64,000 nt of DNA from Mesocentrotus franciscanus (GCA_037976565.1 CP137683.1:735600-799599), one strand, 5' to 3'; shown: positions 11,251 to 24,792, numbered from the stretch's first letter. The notes: generated by a model not told the origin, from the letters alone. Translations and numbers: made by a program.

Positions 11251-11440
11251 CATTTTTTATTCATTTATTTATTATCTATTTAGTTATCTAATTATCTATT
11301 TTTGTATTAATTAATTCATTTATTTATTTATCTAATTATCTATTTGTTTATAACTTTATTGATCCATTTATCTATCCATTTATCTATCAGTTTTATCTAT
11401 CTATTTATTTAATTATGTATTTTTTCATTTATTTTAAGGG
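11250..11440 (+). repeat. Degenerate TTTA/ATCT low-complexity tract
   Basis: Repeated 'atttatttatctaattatct' variants directly follow the LINE relic and probably derive from its tail. Confidence 0.75.
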
Positions 11441-12956
11441 GGAGGGGTGTCAACATATTTGAAATTTACCTTGGAACCCACGTGTTAACCGCCATCAATC
11501 CGTGCAAGATGCCACGTGACCAGCAATTGATCCCCTAGATGCTAAGGGCAAGGTGGGCGATAGAAATAGTTTATCGATCAAACACCTCACTCCAATGTCA
11601 AGACGATTCAAGTGCTTATAGTGACGATTATCACATCAGTTGCTTATCAAAATCCATGTCGAGGAGGGGAGGGGGCTGATCGCAATCAGGCGCCGATATT
11701 ATTTTGCTCGAACATACACACACACTCACACACGCACCTCCACATACACACACTTAAGCAAACGCACACAATCACTCAAAAACGTAAACAATACCCCCCC
11801 CCCATTAAAAAAGCGGACTCATTTTAGGACGTTTCTAAACATACTTAATATTTTGTATATTTTCATAAAGAACTTGTCAATATTACAAAAGTTACTCATA
11901 TCAATTTTGTCAAATTATTTAGCAATTGATTTAAAAATTATTATTTCCTCGAAATTGGAGAATAATTTTTCTCGTCATCCACCTCCTTCAAATGTGGGGG
12001 ATGTATATCCATCTCAACATCCTGGATTTTCGCCCTGGTAGAACGCACCACACACTACACTCTGAATGCATTCTCAAGCTCTAAGCGAGAGCGCGCCTAT
12101 TACTCGACTCTGATGACCATGATAATACTTATAAGCATCACCATGACCATGAAGGAGTTCAGCAAACGAGCAGGCTAAATGATTTCATATCGTAAGGTAT
12201 TTTTGGTGCATTGTATTGTGGTCTTTCAATAAAAATGCTACGTAGACAAAATCTAAGTGATATGTTATGGTTTTCAAACCAACTGTCCAACCCGACCTGC
12301 TATTTCGCATGTAGAGACGGTGATTGAAAAAGCGTATTGATTTAATTTTGGGATGAAGAGATGTACTTTTATGTAAAAGTGTAAACCAAAATACAAACGG
12401 CATTCCAACCAGTTGCCACGTTAAAAGGCTGCACATGCTAATCCAACCACAGTGACGTCGGACCCTCCTACTCCTATACTGGCTATCGAACTGGGTAGCC
12501 TCTTCGCAACCTGGGTAGAGAGAAGTAATGCAGATTAAATACCTTGATAAACTACCTTCTCTCATTGCCGTGCCAGAGGGCGAATTTAACCTACGAGTTC
12601 CTCAATACTTTCATATTTGCCATTGTCGATGGATTCTAACGACAATCAAAAGACAGATTTCTATGACGGTTTAAATGCTTGAATTTCTATCAGCACGCCT
12701 TCTCACCTCCTATTCCCGTTCTAATCAAACTTATCTGGTGACTTTTCTGATCTAGTCTTTGCTCGGTAATTATCGATTACGGAAGTACAAATCCTTTGAG
12801 GAAAAGAAAATCTTAGTTCCATTTATCATTTCATGTCAATGTAATTAAGTTGCAGACATTGATGGATTGTAGACGCCAAATTGACTAAGTTTACACACTT
12901 GGGAATTGCAGTCTCGCCATTCAAGAGGTGGTTGGACTCGTCCTCTTAATATCACT
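11441..12956. other. Non-coding stretch with a short CA-rich run
   Basis: An ACAC-rich run lies at about 11708-11770. The minus frame at 12565-12185 (126 residues) has no recognisable domain, signal peptide or repeated structure, and I do not call it a gene. Confidence 0.4.
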
Positions 12957-13491
12957 TTAAAGATACTATGTCCCTTTTGCAGCCAACATCAAATTCTGTA
13001 GAACTTTGCAGGAATTATGAATATGTCATGTATGTCCTATCTGTGAAATTTAAACGTTAGCAGTGTCCTAATATTCAAATTATGCAAGGAAACCTGTTTA
13101 CTTGCTAGACTTCACTGTCAGACACTATTGAGTGACTGACTGGCTTTTTCATCTTTGGTAATAACATACATAAAATGAGCTGTAAAGGGTACATGAGCAT
13201 TTGTCTACATCAATAACCCACTTCTTGTAATGGCCAAAATTAAACTGATTGAATCTTTGCGCAGCATAAAACGTACGACCATTCGGTACAATGGTCTGAA
13301 AAATCAGACTATTACTTACTGGCTCTATAGCTCCTAAGTCGATTCGACAACTAATAGTCGTTATTTTCCCACTTAAAGACATTTTCAAGCCCCCTTTTTA
13401 GGAAAGTTCTAAATTAGTATTGTCTTTCAAATGCCGTTGGAATTTAACCTTTTCATTTTTTTGGCCTGCAAATGGGACATAGTACCTTTAA
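12957..13491 (+). mobile_element. TTAA-flanked MITE, copy 1
   Basis: The 535-bp element runs from TTAA (12957-12960) to TTAA (13488-13491). Its termini are inverted: left AGATACTATGTCCCTTTTGC, and right (reverse complement) AGGTACTATGTCCCATTTGC. Internal sequence closely matches copies at 14488 and 52886, and flanks differ outside TTAA. That supports transposition with a TTAA target site, as in piggyBac-like families. It encodes nothing credible. Confidence 0.85.
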
Positions 13492-14487
13492 AACATCGAG
13501 CAGTCAGACAATAAAACAGTTGTCTAATCTCATTCTGTCCGCAGAGGAGTCATGGCAGTATTTAAGACTTCAAACATGTCTATTTTCCAGTTGAGAGATT
13601 TCTTTGATTTGTTCTAACTTGATTAATACCAAGATTCTTCATGCTTAATATCTAAGACCATGTCAAAAATGGAGTAGTGAGTAATTAAGTGGTTGACTTA
13701 TTACAGAATGCTTTATTAGAGTCACTAATGACCAAACTTTGCACTGTTTTAGAAATGTAATTTGTATCTTAAAACATTGCACTAGTTGTATTCACCCCTT
13801 CTTTTGGAAAATAAAGCCCCCACCCCTGATTCGTCATGTTTCATTGCCTTCTATAACAGCTAGAGCGTGGCATAAAATGTAATAAGTGAAAGACCCTGCA
13901 ATCTTTTATGATCAGTGCTTATGCTAGCGAATCAGTCACGTTTCAGACCATAACATGATTCGAGCATGTTTTATGGAATAATGTAAACTCTTTACGATGA
14001 CAGGTCTTCTAATGTTACTTGTGACATGGAATTTCGAGAGGACAGTAGCTTCAAGACTTACGGAACCAGTAAAACGAAAGTGAATTAAACACAGACTCCA
14101 ATGTTTACTGAAACCTGGTTACAGTCGTATTTTAGAATCTAAACAACCAAGTGGGTAGAATAGCAACATAACTCACTATCGAATGATTTGTCAAATTGGA
14201 TGTTGCAACCTGTCATGGCGTTGGAGTTGGAAAATCAGACGTTACGACTTAAGGCATTGATAAGATAATTCATTATGCGCTGTCCCGTTTCGGGACGCTG
14301 CTGTAACAGTAAAACATTTTATAAAGTGATATCTTGAGATTTATTTGGTTCCTTTTTGTTCACCCATTTTCATTTTTAAAGTACACATTAAGGCTTATAC
14401 AAAAAAACATTCATGATTTTACTGTAGTGTGCTTATCTAATTACACTTATTATTTCGAACGGTTTTTTTTTTTCAAAAGAGGATCAT
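13492..14487. other. Spacer between inverted MITE copies, nothing recognised
   Basis: About 1 kb of AT-rich sequence with no coding or repeat feature that I recognise. It would be the loop if copies 1 and 2 paired. Confidence 0.4.
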
Positions 14488-15025
14488 TTAAAGGTACTAT
14501 GTCCCATTTGCAGGTCAAAAAAATGAAAAGGTTAAATTCCAACGGCATTTGAAAGACAATACTAATTTAGAACTTCTCTAAAAAAAGGGGGGCTTGAAAA
14601 TGTCTTTAAGTGGGAAAATAACGACTATTAGTTGTCGAATCGACTTAGGAGCTATAGAGCCAGTAAGTAATAGTCTGATTTTCAGACCATTGTACCGAAT
14701 GGTCGTACGTTTATGCTGCGCAAAGATTCAATCAGTTTAATTTTGGCCATTACAAGAAGTGGGTTATTGATGTAGACAAATGCTCATGTACCCTTTACAG
14801 CTCATTTATATGTATGTTACTACCAAAGATGAAAAAAGCCAGTCAGTCACTCAATAGTGTCTGACAGTGAAGTCTAGCAAGTAAACGGGTTTCCTTGTAT
14901 AATTTGAATATTAGGACACTGCTAACGTTTAAATTTCACAGATAGGACATACATGACATATTCATAATTCCTGCAAAGTTCTACAGAATTTGATGTTGGC
15001 TGCAAAAGGGACATAGTATCTTTAA
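14488..15025 (-). mobile_element. TTAA-flanked MITE, copy 2 (inverted)
   Basis: Runs TTAA (14488-14491) to TTAA (15022-15025). It is the near-identical reverse complement of copy 1, including the rare block reading 'ggtcgtacgtttatgctgcg' here. Together with copy 1 it forms a long inverted repeat. Confidence 0.85.
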
Positions 15026-15084
15026 ACAAGTTATAAAAGTATATCAAACTTCAATATCTACTTCAGTATCACAAGGGAACGGAG

Positions 15085-15310
15085 TGTGGGCACTATCATG
15101 TGCGGATTTATAACCGCGATGATAATAATTACAATGTAAAGCGGGTAGTAGTAAGCGCTATAAAAATGTGACTATTATTATCATCATCATTATTATTATT
15201 ATTATCATTTATTATTATCATCATCATTATTATTATTATTATTGTTATAATTACTGTTATTATTATTATTATTATTAGTATTGTTATTGTTGGTTTTGTT
15301 GTTGCAAAAC
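15085..15310 (+). mobile_element. SINE 3' fragment with (ATT/ATC)n tail
   Basis: The + strand has 'gtaagcgctataaaaatg' at about 15151-15168 followed by a long ATT/ATC microsatellite (15174-15296). This is the same end type as the 3.4-kb SINE but in the opposite orientation. The 5' part is missing or too diverged to delimit. Confidence 0.55.
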
Positions 15311-16085
15311 GCTAGAGCGAAACATATTTTGCTTTCCCGTACTGAGGTCGTATTACTACAAGAAGAAGTACAGTACGTTTGAACACCCTGCTAAATTGTT
15401 GTGAGAAAAGACATTCGCATGGGTTATTCATTTGTCAGGTCAGTGACACCATATCCAAGAAACTCAAGTAGACTATATTTATCATCAATATTTTCACAGT
15501 TTACAAGCAATGAATACAAAAAGCAGCTAATTTAACGAATATTGACAAAAACTCGGTATTATTGATTTTCTTCACATTTGTATGCAACTAACGGGCTGTG
15601 AGGCTCTCTGGAAACGGAATATATTACCACCAAGCGTGAAAAGGAAAATAAATGTAGAGAGTTGCCGTTTCCCCATTAACCTTCCCCATTGTACATATTT
15701 TCTTGTCTTTCATTCAATATCCACTCTGTCTCGTCGTTCTTTAGGTCAATAACACTTCTTACTTTCAACCCATTACGTGCCGTGAATGAAAACATTCCAA
15801 AGCTACTTTTCCGAATATTCAACAAACACACTGTCAATGTGAGGTCAATGACACTACTTATAATCATGAAAAACAATTATGTATATGGTAGACTCTAACT
15901 ATATACATCCTTAGTGTTCACACTAAGTGCTTTTTAATGTGACTTGTTCTGGGCCTTGAATGGGAAATTCAATTGCTACCTTTGCAATTTTTTGGGAAAA
16001 ACAATGTTTTACGATATTGATTTATTAACGTTTTTACCACATCATTAGTTTATGCAGCTTCCATTCAACAGGTGTAAAAAAAATT
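15311..16085. other. Non-coding stretch with part of a dispersed repeat
   Basis: About 15769-15822 (cgtgccgtgaatgaaaac, then gctacttttccgaatatt) recurs in diverged form at about 16331-16384. No gene is supported. Confidence 0.4.
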
Positions 16086-16240
16086 GAATATGAAAATGAA
16101 AATAATAAAAACAATAATAATGATAATAATAAAAACAGTAATAATGATAATAATAATGACAATAATGGTAATAATAATAATAATAAATGGATTTATATAG
16201 CTCCTTTTCTAGAGGATACAAGGCGCTGTCCCTTAGTCTA
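16086..16240 (-). mobile_element. SINE 3' fragment, minus orientation, with (AAT)n
   Basis: An (AAT)n/(GAT)n run at about 16095-16186 is followed by 'ggatttatatagctcc' and 'acaaggcgctg'. This is the shared SINE tail of the 3.4-kb copy, here truncated. Confidence 0.55.
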
Positions 16241-17006
16241 TCACCAAATTAAGAATTATAGAGGAATGTTTGTACTGGAGTTGATAATAACTTTGATTTT
16301 GTTATCCTTAAGAATAATGAGAAATTCATCACGTGCCATGAATGAAAACTTTCAACAGCTACTTTCCGAATGTTTCCGAATATTTAAGAATAATGAGAAA
16401 GATTTTTCATGTTTGGATTTTAATCAATAAAATTGAGTTTGAATTTAAGTTTGATGTTTGCAAGGGGGAGGGTAAAGGTTGAGTTACTTTGATGGGGAGG
16501 AAGCAAATGTCACCCTTTTTCCACCCTTCCTCTGGCACCACCAATACAAGTAAGGCGTTGTGTTCAAGTTATTACCCCTGCAAAAATCGTTCTCTTCCCA
16601 GCCCTCTTGTGGTCTAATTTCCTGTTTCTAGGTTATCTGTAAACTGCTTCCATCTTGTTTAATGGTTGTTAGTATGTATGTGGACCAAGCGTAAGATACT
16701 ATGGAATGATGGAATGAGGCGGTATAGGAGTGAATCGAACCACCTGATAGACATTCGGAGCCTTTATACATTTAACGAGCAGGATAGCAAAGACTTTCGA
16801 GAAATCAACTCATTAGCAATTTCAAAACCCTAATCTGTATCCCATAGTAACCATGTTCGAATGGATATTACGTAATTGTACAATTCACGTGTCTCACCAA
16901 GTGATGGAAACGGTATTGAAATTGCCTTAGATTGATTCTTTTTTGAAAGTCTCTATTCGAGGGTGTTAATTATTGCTAAATATATTACTCATTGCGGATG
17001 TAGTAT
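16241..17006. other. Non-coding stretch, nothing recognised apart from a short dispersed repeat
   Basis: Contains the second copy of the 15.77-kb repeat at about 16331-16384. Otherwise featureless AT-rich sequence. Confidence 0.4.
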
Positions 17007-17259
17007 CGAAAATAATATCGCTAGTGATATTCGTTTGTCAGCCGATAGGCCAATAGGCCTTGTGCATTATTGTTTCCGATTATCGATCGAATTATAGACC
17101 GTCGCGCCGGTCCTCCCGTAGAGTATAAAGCACCCTTGCTTTCATTAGTTTTTATCACCTGACGAAGTGTTGCAGCGGCGCACGAAACGTCGAGATTTTT
17201 TAGATTCCTTTTTGACCACATTGCGAGACAAACGAATATCACTAGCGATATTATTTTCG
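17007..17259. mobile_element. 253-bp element with perfect 33-bp terminal inverted repeats
   Basis: Positions 17007-17039 and 17227-17259 are exact reverse complements over 33 bp, beginning CGAAAATAATATCGCTAGTG. No convincing target duplication flanks them. The interior holds a CTGACGA (17159-17165) ... GAAA (17184-17187) pair around a 6-bp stem, the conserved-core arrangement of a hammerhead ribozyme. No stem III or cleavage triplet was found. The superfamily is unknown. Confidence 0.8.
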
Positions 17260-20200
17260 GTGTTAATTATTGTTAGTAAAATTATAATATCCAGTTCATT
17301 ACCAAAACTAAAGACTGTGAGTGAGTGGTAACGGCAAAGCCCATTTAAATGGTCGTTTAGATATTAACAAATGCACTGGTTTTTTTGTTGTCCTCATGCA
17401 CCATGCTCAGATGAATAAATTTAACGCTACAATCAAAATATACCTTTTCTCAAGAAAAGTATCGAAACAAATAATATATACACGTAGCTCTTGGCACTAC
17501 TTGAGAGTAACACCTGTAGGACGCATTTAAACAAAAAAGTATGTACGCATTTGCCATTATTGAAGGGAAATTTCACGTCATGGAAATTTCTCGGTATTAA
17601 TTTTCATTTTGTAACTTGGAAAATATTCTAGATCCAATTCCTGGAAACAAATTAATCCATTTTCACCATCACCTGACATTCTGAGGGCGAGCCTGCAAAA
17701 CTATAATAACAGTCATCATTGATGATGACGGTTAAAAGATAATCAAACTTTGAATAAACAACAACTATAAAATAAAGCAGAAATATCAGAAAAGCAGACT
17801 AGTAAAAGTTTGAATGAATCGGACAAGGAAAAAAAGTCATGGATTTGTAAATGTTGCAATAACTGTAAATGGGCACCTCAAATAAGCTAAATCGGTAATG
17901 ACACTGTGACGTAGTGCCGGACAATTTTCCCGTTTTTGTTTCAACACACAAAAATACTGAAATATCTTGTTTTTTCTTCAAAACATGTGACTCAGGACGG
18001 TCTTTCCCTTTTTAGAGGACCTATAATAATATGCTGTCCAAAATATAGGCTATATTGGGTAGTGTTCAAACGGAGAAGGTCCGTAGGAGAAATACAGACT
18101 TTCATGATATTTGTATACACGACAAACGGTCCATGACTACGTCACAATCCTCTGACAAATCGCCAAAGATTTTCATACACTTAATGATCTCATATTTCAA
18201 ACATTCAAAACTTTCTATTATTGGTCCGATTTATTTCAACTTTCTATTTTCTGCTCTCATATAATTATGTATAGATATATATATATATATGAACTTATTA
18301 TAAGGGTTGGATTTCCCTTTAAAAGTCTGATCCCCTCGCCATTCATGAGTACTGACATACGTCACACAAAATTATGAAGGTAAGGATTTGGCTAAAGTCG
18401 GCACGAAGATAATTGTCTAAAACAGGTCTATAAGTATCAAAATAACATCTTTGCGTGTAAACAGGCCACTTTAGTGGGTTACTAATGGCTATCTATACCT
18501 CGGTTATACTCTGGGGGTTTGTTAAGCGTGGTGTGGGGGAAAATTTAGCGATAAAAATGCATGACCACATACTCAACATGTTACATGTAGGTCCATGATG
18601 CTACTAAGTGCTATTAAACTGCTTAGCATTCTTAAGCATTCTCTTGTGCTCAATAGGTATAAATCTTATTCACATTTTTTTTTTTTTTTTTAGCAGATGT
18701 TTCTGCATTTATTGATAAATCAAATATAAAACATTCAAATAACAATAATAGTATATAATATAATTGATTTAGATAAAGAGTGACAACTTAAATATACACA
18801 CATAAAAATGCATATATATATATAATTGAAAGCTTGAAAGTATGGAGGTAAGTAAAAATAATCAAGATAAATGCAGAGGCCAACTATCATAAGCAAGAAT
18901 GCTTGAGTCGATAGCAGCCGGGAAGGGGGTGGGGGTACATGGCGCTGTTATAGGAGTATCTCGGAGAATAGAGTGTCACGCATAAAGATTTCTACCGGTA
19001 TCAAAAAGTTTCAAGCGAAACCAATATATAACTCAACTCATCAAACGAGGCGCAGCGTTAAACTTGCTTCAGAAAATTAAAAATTAAGAGTCATTAGCTA
19101 AATTTTCAGGGCAACTAACATAATATCTATTTTGGGGGGCATTATTTATGTTGTTTCTATTTCTTATTTGCATTTCCTGCAGCTTTTGGAAAGTTTGATT
19201 TCGTCTTAGTACCATATGTACCCATGATAAATCATTTTACGGCGTTTCCTTTGAATGACATAATGCAGTTTTATTACCAGGACACAATGGGACCTTTTAA
19301 TGCCATCAACGATGGGTAATTCCACCGTTACCTCCGAGCCATATGAGCGTTGAAACATTTTAAAGAATATGTTTCGCGGTGAATCTTACATTTTGATCGA
19401 TAATTGCTACCTATGGTTTCTCGAGGGAGGAGTTTATGCTTTCAATTCGTTTGATCATTGACTGTGGTTGACTTGCTATTGCATCTTACATCAATTATTG
19501 AGTAATTCTGTCAGAAACAATATTATGTCTCCGCCCATGTGGGACACTCGGTATGAGATGACCCCTCATGGGAGTACATGGATACATGTTCAAGTGGAAA
19601 GGTGAGACATTAACAAGAAATTTGTGAAATTTGGCGTCGTCATTGTTTCGTTACGCTTTTACTACAGGGCGATTTAAAATTTAAACCCGTAAATTCACTC
19701 GCTTATTATGCAAAATAGCAAAAAAATAATAACCGTTATCAATGGAAATTTGCAAACAATATATTTATGTTTAATATTTCCTAGATTCTTAATAAATTAT
19801 ACAGATGGAAGCAGAAACAACACGCCCGTTGAATTACCTGCCAAGTGTAGTATGTTTGAAAGGCTACAATAATGCATCCCTTCAAAGTACAGATTTAAAA
19901 ACTAAATAGTATTTGAATAGATATCCTCTGTTCAAGATCTTGTTGATTCTTTATTTCGATTGACGTTTTTATCGAACCAAATAAGAATCCATCATGTTCT
20001 TTGATGCAGTTAAGTTATACATCACACATTTCTTTTTATTTTACTAATTCGTGTTTTTCAAAAAATGTCACACCGCATTGGAAATATAATGTATACCCAA
20101 TCAAGTAATACCATCCCACATTTCTTTTTATTTGATAACTCTGTAGTTGAACAAAACGTCACACCACATTGAGAAAGTAATTTATACCCTTCAAATATAT

Positions 20201-22240
20201 TGTTTAAAGTTCATGCCTACATGTATTGTCTCTTCCTTTCTGCTTGTTAAATCAGTAATATTAATTTTCACAATCAGATATCGTCATCCATCATCTTTTC
20301 CCTTCCCTTGACAGTTGTACGAATCTGTAATTGTCTACGAATCCGAGGTATAGGTGTCAAGAGTGTGCTTATAGATGAAAAATGACCACGGATGTGTGAG
20401 ATTTGGAAAGAAGGGCGCACGCGAAATGTCATGAGTAGAGGAAATTCTAGCATCAATAATTCATGGCGAAAGGGATGCTAGTGCAAATAAACCCAAGAAC
20501 TCAATTAAAGCAATGGGATACATGTAGGTTAGGCGGAATAGAAGTGAAGAAAAAGTTGCCTTTCAAGTCATATTTCCCAGTCACACCAAACGTATAGACC
20601 GATCAGAAAACTACAATGCTCCGAACGACCAAGATTTTTAATGATAATCGGTCGGTTAAAAAAGTATGTGGCGATGTGACTCGGATAAAACATCCTGATA
20701 TTCCAATCACACAAACTAGACCGACATCAAACAGACAGTAGACGGAACCAAAATTCATATTACTCAGAATGGCAGAGAGAATTGTTGATTGTCGATCAGT
20801 TTTAAGTCAGTTTGGCGGTGTAATTGCGGTAATAGATAATAATACATTCAGGACTCTTTATCTACTCACATAAAGTAAATCTCCCAAAAACTAACACATC
20901 GACGAGAAAATTTGAAAGTTGTAAGTGTAGAACCATATCCTATAACCATAAATGACAACTCAAATTAATCTGCTCTCAAAAAAGTAATTATGTTACCTTG
21001 AAGATGTTCTAAATAAACGAACCCTCACACTCATCCCTTTCTTTTCGGGAAACAGTAAAATCAAATCGTATCGAGTACACGCGTATCACTGGCTCTTAAA
21101 AAGATTACGATCAGAGTGAGTTCACTCGAGGTTATGTTCGTGAGATTATGTTCGTGAGGTTATGTTGGCAGATTTAGCCCTTCATTACTGAATAATAAAC
21201 TCTTGAAACCATGAACATGATGAAATTCGATTCAGATTATCAAATTTAGCGTTTTTTGTTTGCTATTCCTGTTTCTATAAGTCCTTTAAAAAAATATATG
21301 AAAAAGGGAATTCACCGCCCTCCCATCTTGCATGGGTAATGAGAAATCAATAACTTAAAGCATATAATTCCAAGACAAAGTATACTTATAAAAATGATTT
21401 TCAAATCACTACTCAACAGTTAAGTTTTTACTTAGTGTAATGAAATAAGTCTACCTTTGATTTTAGATATTTTGCTATCACGTTAGTGGAACTAGGCCTT
21501 AAAACCTAGTATAGACGTACCTAGAATTGCTCGACAAGACGGACGACCTTCACAGCATATAATATAAACTTAGAACGTGGGAGAACAGACGATGATCAAA
21601 TTAAGTTAACAGCTTACAGTTTAGGCGCCAATACAATTATCTACCAATCTACCCTTCCCCATCCTCTATTCTTGTAAACCCCATGAAATAGAGAAGTACT
21701 ACGTATGTTGGTTTAGTTTCCTTATTGACAGATTTGTTATAAGGATTATTCAGCTTAAAAAAAACATAGGTTGGAAGAGTTTAAACAGGCAATAAATATC
21801 GACTAATTAGATAAACAGTGTTTTTATTCCAAGATGAAATAATAGGCAGATGATGATATTGGGTATGAGGGATGGATAGTAAACAGCCAGGGGGATTATA
21901 TTTAATAAATCAAAAAGAAGAAATGTTGAGATTATTAAATTTTCTTGGAGGATAAGTGTCCTTTATATTAACGATTTATAAGTAAATGAAGTTTGATATC
22001 AATTTGCAAATATGTGTTAAACATGCCTCATTAAATACACTCAATTTGTCATCGTCTGCAGAAGATCCGATACGCATTACGACTTCACTTTGGCGGCTTA
22101 AACATTTTGAAGCAATGTCGTAAATTTCGTTTCATTCTTTTCAATGTAAATTTTCTTTCTAAGCTTACAAATAATGAATTGATGGAGTTAAAGTGTTTAC
22201 ATTGCACATGACTTTATTCTTTAGTTTCTAACATTAGTAT
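17260..22240. other. Long non-coding stretch, mostly unassigned
   Basis: No gene is supported in about 5 kb. Visible items are a TA run (18276-18290), a T run (18677-18692), a TA run near 18813-18823, and a diverged two-copy repeat of about 95 bp at about 20030-20125 and 20130-20215 (shared 'catttctttttatttna' and 'aangtcacaccncattg'). The remainder is AT-rich with short, family-less frames. Confidence 0.4.
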
Positions 22241-22249
22241 ACCAACTGG

Positions 22250-22541
22250 CAGTGGTGTACCGTATAGACTAAGACATTGAGGAGGGGGGGGGGGTATTTG
22301 TATCATAATCAAGGAGTGGGGACAACCAGTCTTTACATACCTAATTCACCCGGTAGACGAGCAGTGAATTTACAAGAACATAGATTAGGGGTGTGGAAGG
22401 TTGTTGTATTATCTTCTTTCATTTGTTATGTCCCCCTTTCTTTATCTTTCTTTCCTCTTTTTCCTTCTCCCCCTTTATCATGTTTATTGCCAGTCGATAG
22501 GGGAAGAGGGGCGCATGCCCATGTCACGTAGTCGCGCCACT
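22250..22541. mobile_element. Possible hAT-like MITE
   Basis: The left end, CAGTGGTGTACCG, and the right end (reverse complement TAGTGGCGCGACTACGTGAC) are similar but imperfect inverted ends of hAT style. A G run follows the left end, and 'gaggggcgcatgcccatg' precedes the right. I found no 8-bp target duplication, so the call is tentative. Confidence 0.35.
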
Positions 22542-23090
22542 AAATGTGATGATTTAAGTAACACTTACAAGCAGACAGTTTGCAAGTTTTACAGTCATAA
22601 TACGTGGTGATTGGTCTGCTAAAACATACGTGTTGGGTTCTCTACATCTTGGCCTGCTGCAAGTCATTGGAAACCACTTTTCTCAAACTGACTTGTTGCT
22701 CTTAATCCATCGCATGCTCTGAATATAGTAGGTGGAGACGACAAGTTAAAGACCTTTCATGTTTGACTTTCACCTTAGGTTATCATCAACATGTTAGCAT
22801 GACTGTTTTCTTTGACCCGCTCTCTGAGATCCATTTAATGCCATCATACAACAAGGATTTACCTGTGTGTAGGTTTATTGCAAAATGAGAACACCGACTC
22901 AACTAGATCGCAGGTTCAATCGCACCCCCCTTCAGATTAGAGGATAGTGCTGGAGAGGCACCGGGAAAGGGAGAGGGTGGTATAGTGGGCGGGCACGGCA
23001 CTTGGGGCACATACTCTAATTCAAACATCTAAAAAAGGGGGATTGCAATAGATGAAGTTAGGTAGCAAGAGATATGACGGGAAGACATGA
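22542..23090. other. Non-coding stretch, nothing recognised
   Basis: No coding, RNA or repeat feature is identified. Confidence 0.4.
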
Positions 23091-23335
23091 TAGAAGGTGA
23101 GAGGGCGAAAGAGAGACAGAGAGACATTAGGAATGTTAGAAAGAGAGGGAAAGGGGGAGTGTGTGTGAGATGTGAGAGAGAAAGGGAGAGAGAGAGAGAA
23201 AGAGAGAGAGAGAATTGCAATGAAGAGATAGAGAGAAAGATGAATAGGAGAGAAAACGATGAAATGAGAAGAAAAAGAAGGTGGAGGAGGAGGAGGAGGA
23301 GAAGAAGAAGAAAAAGAAGAAAAAGTAGTTGAAGA
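23091..23335 (+). repeat. (GA)n and purine-rich tract
   Basis: GAGA repeats (to about 23215), then GGA/GAA-rich sequence to about 23330. The frames over it, Arg/Glu-rich on + and Ser/Leu-rich on -, are artefacts of composition. Confidence 0.85.
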
Positions 23336-24790
23336 TAATGAATAAGAAGACACAACTCCATTCTCACTCCTCCCCCCTCCCCCTCGATTTTCGCTCACCA
23401 AGTAAGACTTATCTCCACGGCAAGACCATTGTTCCCCTTCGAATCACAAGCTCCACTCTACGCCATTGCCCTAAACCATGCTCAAGTGGTTGTAGATTAC
23501 TCTCCAAGTAAAAACGATCCTCGTGTATTTGACGCTGGTGTGATGGAGTCTTCACATTACACTCAAGTTGAAGTGTTCTTGATGCATTATGATGTTTCTT
23601 ATGATACCTGAACATGACGTGACATTTAACCGTCAATATAAATTGAACAAATAGCCTCAGTAGTTTTTAGGACCCTCTTCAAATTACCAAGCCGTGGCAT
23701 GATACTGTTGAATGGTATTGAAGCAAAGATGTTGTATAGGGGTTTCTCATGCATCAATATGAGATCAAAGCTATGCACCACAGATGTAGCGTATTACAGC
23801 GGGTCTTTCCTTTGTTTGATACACCATAGCAAACTATATCCTATTATGATAATTAATACACAGATGGACGGACGGAAAACGCAAGGAAGAGAATTGTTAC
23901 ATGTCAAAATTGCGATGGCCCCATTTTTTGAATACTTTGAATAGCGGAAAGAAAAATGAGAAAAGGGAAAAGAAAAAATAGAGAGGGGAACGCCCTATCG
24001 AGAAAGCCCCCCTAATGCCTGGAGCTTCACTACGCAACGGCGCGGCATTACACAGTAGCAGAAGCATAACACTTGTTTGAATACAGATATGGCGTTGTTA
24101 TCTTTACAAGAAGAAGTCTTTGATTAAGAAAACAATGTCTTCGATATTCAATCCTTGTCTCATGCTAACTGAAATATGAGCTACACGAAACATAATGAGG
24201 GTTGCATTTCAGTTCGAATAACATGACTAATTGTAATGAAATACTACGCTGTGGGGCAAGAAGACAGATACTATTGCAAGCACATCATCCAACAAAGACA
24301 AAGTGTCTCTTCTCTGCTTCATTTATGGAGAAGACATTTATTGGAAGACATACGATATTATTATTGTAAGAGTTCACTTCATTAATAACATTGATTGAAA
24401 ATTCTTTCTTCATGGTTATAAAGATGAGCTATCACATTCCCCTCTCCTTGCTTGTTCTATTTTATTATTACTGCGTAATGTTCACACATTATTTGTTGCT
24501 ATACCAGAAAAAGTAGAGCTGTAGAACCATTGAAACAACGAATGTCTGTAGAAACCATAAAGGTAAAGGTACATGCTGAAAACTAATATGTCCTTGAATT
24601 ACATTGCAGTTTATAGCTTTCGCATGTAAATTATCTTGACGGAAATTAAAGTAATACTTTAAAAATCATATCAAAGCAGTACTCATAATTTATAATACAT
24701 GTATGTCTACATCACACAGTATTGGTTCACTCTTAATTCTCCGATCAAGTAAATAGTCATTATGAATAGAAATACTCGCGTTACAACAAA
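23336..24790. other. Non-coding stretch, nothing recognised
   Basis: Several overlapping short frames on both strands (for example + 23699-23944), none with a recognisable domain. Confidence 0.4.
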
Positions 24791-24792
24791 AA

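Noticed and set aside
12185..12565. 126-codon minus-strand frame
   Set aside because: No signal peptide, domain, family resemblance or splice evidence; expected by chance in 64 kb.
22250..22541. Confident hAT MITE
   Set aside because: The ends resemble hAT termini, but the inverted match is imperfect and no 8-bp duplication is present; kept only as a tentative feature.
23021..23401. Ser/Pro/Leu-rich and Arg/Glu-rich frames on opposite strands
   Set aside because: Both come from the same purine-rich tract; composition artefact.
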